Positions 22,976 through 26,283 of a stretch of 26,283 nucleotides of DNA are shown one piece after another. The position numbers and the translations under genes were made by a program. The stretch's first letter is position 1, and each line of letters begins with the position of its first letter. This DNA is from Candidatus Rokuibacteriota bacterium (GTDB taxonomy: Bacteria; Methylomirabilota; Methylomirabilia; Rokubacteriales; JACPHL01), in assembly GCA_016188625.1 (NCBI GenBank), contig JACPHL010000138.1, positions 1 to 26,283 on the forward strand, written 5' to 3'. The notes under the pieces are model-generated. The model was not told the origin of the DNA, did not search any database, and saw only the letters and a list, made by a program, of their open reading frames with translations.

Positions 22976-23007
22976 GGCCAGTCCGACTTGTCGGGGTAGA
23001 CGTGGCC
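22976..23007 (+). promoter_or_regulatory. Stem that could hide the start codon of the small ORF at 23002
   Basis: GGCCA (22976-22980) can pair with TGGCC (23003-23007), enclosing a CCGAC-TT-GTCGG hairpin (22983-22994). The downstream strand covers part of the GTG start (23002-23004), and the hairpin contains part of the GGGG ribosome-site candidate. This is structure by inspection only. Confidence 0.3.
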
Positions 23008-23244
23008 ACAGCGGATGCGTTTCGTCGCTTCTACGAGGAAGTGCTCGCAATGGCGCGTGAGGGTATTTCTGCCGAGATCATCGCCGACAAGATTCGTCGG
23101 GCCATCCCAGACCGGGACAGTCGGAAGCAACTGATCGGCCATTTACGGGATTCGCAGAACGCTTTCGAGACAGAGGGCAAGGAAGAGGCGGCGGCCACCT
23201 TGGAGCACGTTATCGAGTTGCTCGAAAGGTCGGACACCACTTAG
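23002..23244 (+). CDS. Small hypothetical protein
   Basis: An 80-residue protein that I do not recognise. It is soluble, highly charged and predicted largely helical (AFRRFYEEVLAMAREGISAE, then IIADKIRRAIPDRDSRKQLI, ending LEHVIELLERSD). The start is GTG 23002, preceded at about 8 nt by a GGGG that could serve as ribosome site. Codon use is less G/C-biased than in the chemosensory genes but is consistent along the frame. The first 130 nt upstream contain the pseudoknot-like element and the stem described separately. The helix-rich composition would fit a small regulatory or binding protein, but nothing more specific can be said. Confidence 0.5.
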   Translation: MATADAFRRFYEEVLAMAREGISAEIIADKIRRAIPDRDSRKQLIGHLRDSQNAFETEGKEEAAATLEHVIELLERSDTT

Positions 23245-23252
23245 CACGGACG

Positions 23253-23269
23253 AGCCGCGCCTAACGGCT
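23253..23269 (+). terminator. Weak hairpin after the small ORF
   Basis: AGCCG-CGCCTAA-CGGCT, a 5-bp stem with a 7-nt loop, beginning 8 nt after the stop at 23244 and followed by TCCTT. It is a weak terminator candidate only. Confidence 0.22.
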
Positions 23270-23327
23270 TCCTTCACCGCTCTCGGCGGGTAGACTCCAG
23301 CTAGGCGGTCCAGAAGTCGGAACGCCC

Positions 23328-23633
23328 ATGAACCGGGTCGGCGTTGCTCTCGCCCTCGTCCTCGCGGGTGGGCTCCTGCTCCTACCTACGGTATCCTGGG
23401 CTGGGTCCATGCCGAGCGTCATTGTCAGCGGTGGAGCCTTGCACGTCACCGCGCGTGGGGCAGCGGCTGCGGGCGTGGCCATTGGCGGCTTCCTCATCCT
23501 CGGTGGGTCCACCCGCACGGCGCGCTTCGGAGTATCCCGGCTCGAGTGGCCTTCGTTCCCGAGTGAGGTCCTGGGACCGCTTTTAGTGCATGTTTGTGAC
23601 GGGCGATTGGGTGTAACACTGGAAAGCGTGTAG
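23328..23633 (+). CDS. Possible small exported protein
   Basis: A 101-residue frame beginning MNRVGVALALVLAGGLLLLP followed by TVSWAGS, a convincing signal peptide with a likely cleavage after Ala25 or Ala26. A second hydrophobic stretch follows (AAAAGVAIGGFLILGG, about 46-61). After about residue 65 the sequence loses any clear pattern. It also overlaps on the opposite strand the end of a frame continuing from a PEGA-domain remnant, so the 3' part may be eroded. No family is recognised. The gene is probably either a short exported protein or the start of a truncated one. Confidence 0.4.
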   Translation: MNRVGVALALVLAGGLLLLPTVSWAGSMPSVIVSGGALHVTARGAAAAGVAIGGFLILGGSTRTARFGVSRLEWPSFPSEVLGPLLVHVCDGRLGVTLESV

Positions 23634-23639
23634 GGAAGC

Positions 23640-23874
23640 TTCGCGGAGTAACGGTGAACTGCGCGAGGTAGGAGTGAAAGCCTGAGGCGACGATTTCAAT
23701 GGCATACCTCCCCGGGGCCATCGGCAACGCGCGGGTAATGAGGTCGCGTGTTGCGCCGAGCACGCGACGGTCCAGGACGACCTGCGCGTCCAGCGGAGTG
23801 GCGTCCACGATCAAATACGTGGGCTCATTGAGAACGAAGCGAGTCTCTTCCCTGACCTCGAGTACACCTTACAA
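23640..23874 (-). pseudogene. Remnant of a PEGA-domain protein
   Basis: Minus-strand translation reads EETRFVLNEPTYLIVDATPL, then DAQVVLDRRVLGATRDLI, then PMAPGRYAIEIVASGFHSYL. This is the typical PEGA fold pattern ('V.t.P.dA.V.lDg...G......l.pG.h.i.v...Gy..y'). Upstream in the same frame is a TAA and no good start codon; downstream the match fades after AQFTVTP. Only one domain of what is normally a longer surface or envelope protein is left. It is flanked by the other decayed pieces of this region. Confidence 0.5.
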
Positions 23875-23939
23875 AGATCTCCCGCATCGCCTTCAGCATC
23901 TCCCCTGGCGACGTTCAAAGGTGTGCCGTCCGATGGAAT

Positions 23940-23975
23940 GCCTCGCTTGACATTTCGTTGAACGAGGCGGAACAT
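23940..23975 (+). promoter_or_regulatory. Candidate promoter with overlapping inverted repeat before the GAF kinase gene
   Basis: A consensus TTGACA at 23947-23952 lies inside a 6-bp inverted repeat, GCCTCG (23940-23945) and CGAGGC (23963-23968). The -10 at the right distance (GAACAT, 23970-23975) is poor, which fits an activator-dependent or repressed promoter. The downstream ATG is at 24000. Confidence 0.35.
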
Positions 23976-23999
23976 CTGGCCAGTAGAGAGGGCGCTGAC

Positions 24000-25625
24000 A
24001 TGGACCGGAGCCGCGATAGACTCCGCCAAGAACTGGCCAACCACTTCCGGGAAGAACTCGAAGGGTTACGGCGGCAGTGGGTCCGGCAGATGAGGACGAA
24101 CGTTGTTCTTCGGGGTCTTGTCCCTCAGGAAATCGAGGCCGAGTTCGTTGCCCTCCACGACGCCTGTGTGAACTCTCTGGAAGCCGTGAAATACGAAGCG
24201 GCCGTGGTGTTGGCCCGATCCTTGGCTCGCCGGAGCGTGGGGAGGGAGACCCCTGAACACATTATTGACGGCCTCCTCGTTCTCCGGGATGTGCACTGGC
24301 AATCCCTTCTTAAAAAATATCACGCGGATACGGACCAGTTGACGAAAGCCCTGGCCCTGTATTCTCCAGTGGCGAACCGCGTCTTGGCCCTTGTCGTCCG
24401 GGCTCTTCTCGACGAGGAGAAAGCAGTCACGACAAGGGAGATCGGCCAACTTCGGACCCTCGTGAAAGCGGGGATGGTCCTCAGCGCCAGGCTCTCCCTG
24501 ACGGCCGTGCTTCGGCGGATTGCCAACATGGCCTGCAGGGTACTGAACGCACGGTACGCGGCCCTCGGGGTCCTGGATGGGAAGGGCGGCCTCAGCCAGT
24601 TCATCACGGCGGGCCTCGATGAGAAAACCAGGCAGGCCATCGGCGCACTGCCGGTGGGCAAAGGCATCCTGGGTGTCCTGGTGCACGAGGCGAAGCCCCT
24701 ACGCCTGAAGGATCTGACAACGGATCCACGGGCCCATGGCTTCCCTCCGAACCACCCGCCGATGAAGTCCTTCCTCGGCGTGCCCATCGTGTCAAAGGGC
24801 AAGGTCTTCGGCAACCTCTACCTCACCGAGAAACAGGGCGCCGAGGAGTTTAGCGAGGAGGATAAGGCTCTGGCGATGAGGTTGGCCGCCCAGGCCGCCA
24901 TCGCCATCGAGAACGCCCGCCTCTACGAAGATGCGGGGCTGGCCCATGAGCTCAATAACCCGCTGAACACGATCGCCGGCTTCGTCGAGGCTCTCCAGCA
25001 GCGCTCTCAGGCTAAGACGCTTCTGGCCAGTAAAGAGTTCGAGGACTTCCCTCGATTCCTCAGGATGGTCCAGGGTGAGGTGGACCGTGCAGCCTCCATC
25101 GTCCGGAGGCTTTTGGACTTTGCGAGGCAGCGGGAGCCTTCCTTTTGCTGGGTCGATCTCGGCAGGCTCATCTCGGAGTCAGTCTCTCTCGTGGACAGGC
25201 AGGCTGCTTTGGCCAACAAGCGGATCCTCGTGCAGCCCGTTCCGAGGCCGATCCAGGCAAAGGCCGACGCCCAGATGCTTCAGCAGCTCCTGCTGAACCT
25301 CCTGACCAACGCACTCGACGCCCTTGAAGGCGCGGGAGAGGTCCGGGTTGCCCTCAGCACCGTAGCGAGGGGGCGAGGAGCTCAGGGCCAACACGAGATC
25401 GTCCAGATCTCCGTCGCCGATAACGGCTGCGGTATCCCTCCGGAAAACCTGCCTAAGGTCTTCGATCCCTTCTTCACCACAAAAGAGGTTGGCAAGGGAA
25501 CCGGCTTGGGCCTCCCCATCTGCCAGAGCATCGTCGAGCAGCATGGGGGGACCATCGAGGTCAAGAGTGAAGGCATCGGCAAAGGGACCACCGTGACCGT
25601 GACGCTCCCCCTGGACGATAAATAG
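24000..25625 (+). CDS. Soluble GAF-domain sensor histidine kinase with shortened DHp region
   Basis: A 541-residue protein. The N-terminal helical region (about 5-160; LRGLVPQEIEAEFVALHDAC, PEHIIDGLLVLRDVHWQSLL) resembles RsbRD-type N-terminal sensor domains (inference). A GAF domain follows (about 160-315; VGKGILGVLVHEAKPLRLKD, MKSFLGVPIVSKGKVFGNLY). HisKA has the phospho-histidine in GLAHELNNPLNTIAG, and the HATPase has LLTNALDAL, VADNGCGIPPENLP and GTGLGLPICQSIVEQHGG. The GAF domain runs almost directly into the histidine motif (ARLYEDAGLAHELNNPL). The usual linker and the first part of DHp helix 1 are missing. ATG 24000 is preferred to TTG 23958 because GAGAGGG lies upstream. The NtrC-type regulator 16 nt downstream is its likely partner. 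Confidence 0.88.
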   Translation: MDRSRDRLRQELANHFREELEGLRRQWVRQMRTNVVLRGLVPQEIEAEFVALHDACVNSLEAVKYEAAVVLARSLARRSVGRETPEHIIDGLLVLRDVHWQSLLKKYHADTDQLTKALALYSPVANRVLALVVRALLDEEKAVTTREIGQLRTLVKAGMVLSARLSLTAVLRRIANMACRVLNARYAALGVLDGKGGLSQFITAGLDEKTRQAIGALPVGKGILGVLVHEAKPLRLKDLTTDPRAHGFPPNHPPMKSFLGVPIVSKGKVFGNLYLTEKQGAEEFSEEDKALAMRLAAQAAIAIENARLYEDAGLAHELNNPLNTIAGFVEALQQRSQAKTLLASKEFEDFPRFLRMVQGEVDRAASIVRRLLDFARQREPSFCWVDLGRLISESVSLVDRQAALANKRILVQPVPRPIQAKADAQMLQQLLLNLLTNALDALEGAGEVRVALSTVARGRGAQGQHEIVQISVADNGCGIPPENLPKVFDPFFTTKEVGKGTGLGLPICQSIVEQHGGTIEVKSEGIGKGTTVTVTLPLDDK

Positions 25626-25641
25626 GGGTGTGAGGACAACC

Positions 25642-26283
25642 ATGGGCCGTGAGAGGGAACTCGTGCGCCAGATGCGGGTGCTGGTGGTCGATGACGAAGA
25701 GCCGTTCCGTATCCTGATGGAGAGCGAGCTCGGACGGATGGGGCACTCCGTCCAATGCGTGAAGAGTGGGGAAGAGGCCCTTGAGGCACTGGCCGCCCGT
25801 GACTTCGAGGTTGTCCTCTTAGATCTCAAGATGCCCGGCATTGGGGGCATGGAGACCCTGAAGCGGCTGAAGGCGACCGGCGTCGCCGCCGAGGTGATTG
25901 TCCTGACGGGGTATCCGGAGATCGATGACGCCATTCAGGCCATGAAGCTGGGCGCGTACGACTACCTCACGAAGCCCGCCCGGCTCTCCGAGGTGGAGGA
26001 GGTCCTCAAACGGGCCGCTGAGAAGACGCGGCTTCAGAAAGAGAACGTCGCCCTGAAGCGGATGGTGGCCCAGAAGGAAGGCCCCCCGCTCATTCTGGGC
26101 TTGAGCCCGGCGATCCGCTCCCTGCTCCAGACGATCGAGCGGATCGCCCCGACTGATGCCAACGTCCTGATCCAGGGGGAAACCGGGACGGGGAAGGGGC
26201 TGGTGGCCCGGGCCATCCATCAGGGAAGCCGGCGCAGTGCCGAGCCCTTTTTAGCCGTCAACTGCAGCGCCTTTCCGGATCAA
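25642..26283 (+). CDS. NtrC-family sigma-54-dependent response regulator (3' end outside window)
   Basis: The first 214 residues are visible and the frame is open to the window edge. REC is about 12-125: VLVVDDEEPFRIL, phospho-acceptor in VVLLDLKMPGIGGM, VLTGYPEIDDA, YDYLTKPA. A short linker leads to the AAA+ sigma-54 interaction domain from about 148: ILGLSPAIRSLLQTIERIAP, then Walker A IQGETGTGKGLVARAIH, then FLAVNCSAFPD. Walker A ends GKG where GKE is usual. AGGA lies 5 nt before ATG 25642. It follows the GAF kinase by 16 nt and almost certainly forms a two-component pair with it. The regulated promoters would be sigma-54 dependent. Confidence 0.92.
   Translation, partial: MGRERELVRQMRVLVVDDEEPFRILMESELGRMGHSVQCVKSGEEALEALAARDFEVVLLDLKMPGIGGMETLKRLKATGVAAEVIVLTGYPEIDDAIQAMKLGAYDYLTKPARLSEVEEVLKRAAEKTRLQKENVALKRMVAQKEGPPLILGLSPAIRSLLQTIERIAPTDANVLIQGETGTGKGLVARAIHQGSRRSAEPFLAVNCSAFPDQ

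Noticed and set aside
1-26283. CRISPR arrays, rRNA genes, complete insertion sequences
   Set aside because: No regularly spaced repeats, rRNA signatures or transposase motifs were found on either strand.

Overview
High-GC window (roughly two thirds G+C by eye, strongly G/C-biased third codon positions). It carries a complete chemosensory cluster, c-di-GMP signalling genes, type IV pilus motor ATPases and several two-component proteins. GTG starts and 4-nt stop/start overlaps are frequent. The gene types suggest a surface-living environmental bacterium, for example of the Rokubacteria/Methylomirabilota, deltaproteobacterial or acidobacterial type. That placement is inference; no rRNA or taxonomic marker is present.

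1-11653: chemosensory cluster. After the tail of an unknown gene come cheW, cheR-TPR, a second cheW with an N-terminal extension, a membrane MCP, cheA with a C-terminal receiver, cheB, a double-receiver hybrid kinase, and a receiver-HD-GYP phosphodiesterase. The core parts list is that of Wsp and Frz ('alternative cellular function') systems. The gene order matches wspB-C-D-A-E-F, but the expected diguanylate cyclase output (WspR) is replaced by a predicted c-di-GMP hydrolase. A MazF-type toxin/DUF104 antitoxin pair lies on the minus strand between the MCP gene and cheA.

11720-16283: pilus motor block. A probably leaderless receiver gene is coupled to a PilB/GspE-like protein. That protein keeps a tandem MshEN (c-di-GMP-binding) domain but has lost every recognisable ATPase motif. 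Intact PilT- and PilU-type retraction ATPases follow, then a small membrane protein behind its own promoter candidate.

16284-19600: an approximately 490-bp stretch without a convincing gene, a small XRE repressor with an AT-rich upstream island, a PilZ protein, and two tandem QueG-like iron-sulfur proteins behind a clear sigma-70 promoter.

19601-23960: lower-GC, patchy region. It holds two DUF1326 genes, the second losing its 3' end, on either side of an unrecognised lower-GC ORF. It also contains minus-strand remnants of a UvrD-type helicase and a PEGA-domain protein, two small ORFs, and a compact pseudoknot-like inverted-repeat element.

24000-26283: a GAF histidine kinase with an apparently shortened dimerisation helix, followed by an NtrC-type sigma-54 response regulator that runs off the window.

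Working model (inference): signals sensed by the MCP pass through CheA-REC and the hybrid kinase to the HD-GYP protein, lowering c-di-GMP. The MshEN pseudo-ATPase and the PilZ protein would read c-di-GMP and adjust pilus extension and retraction.
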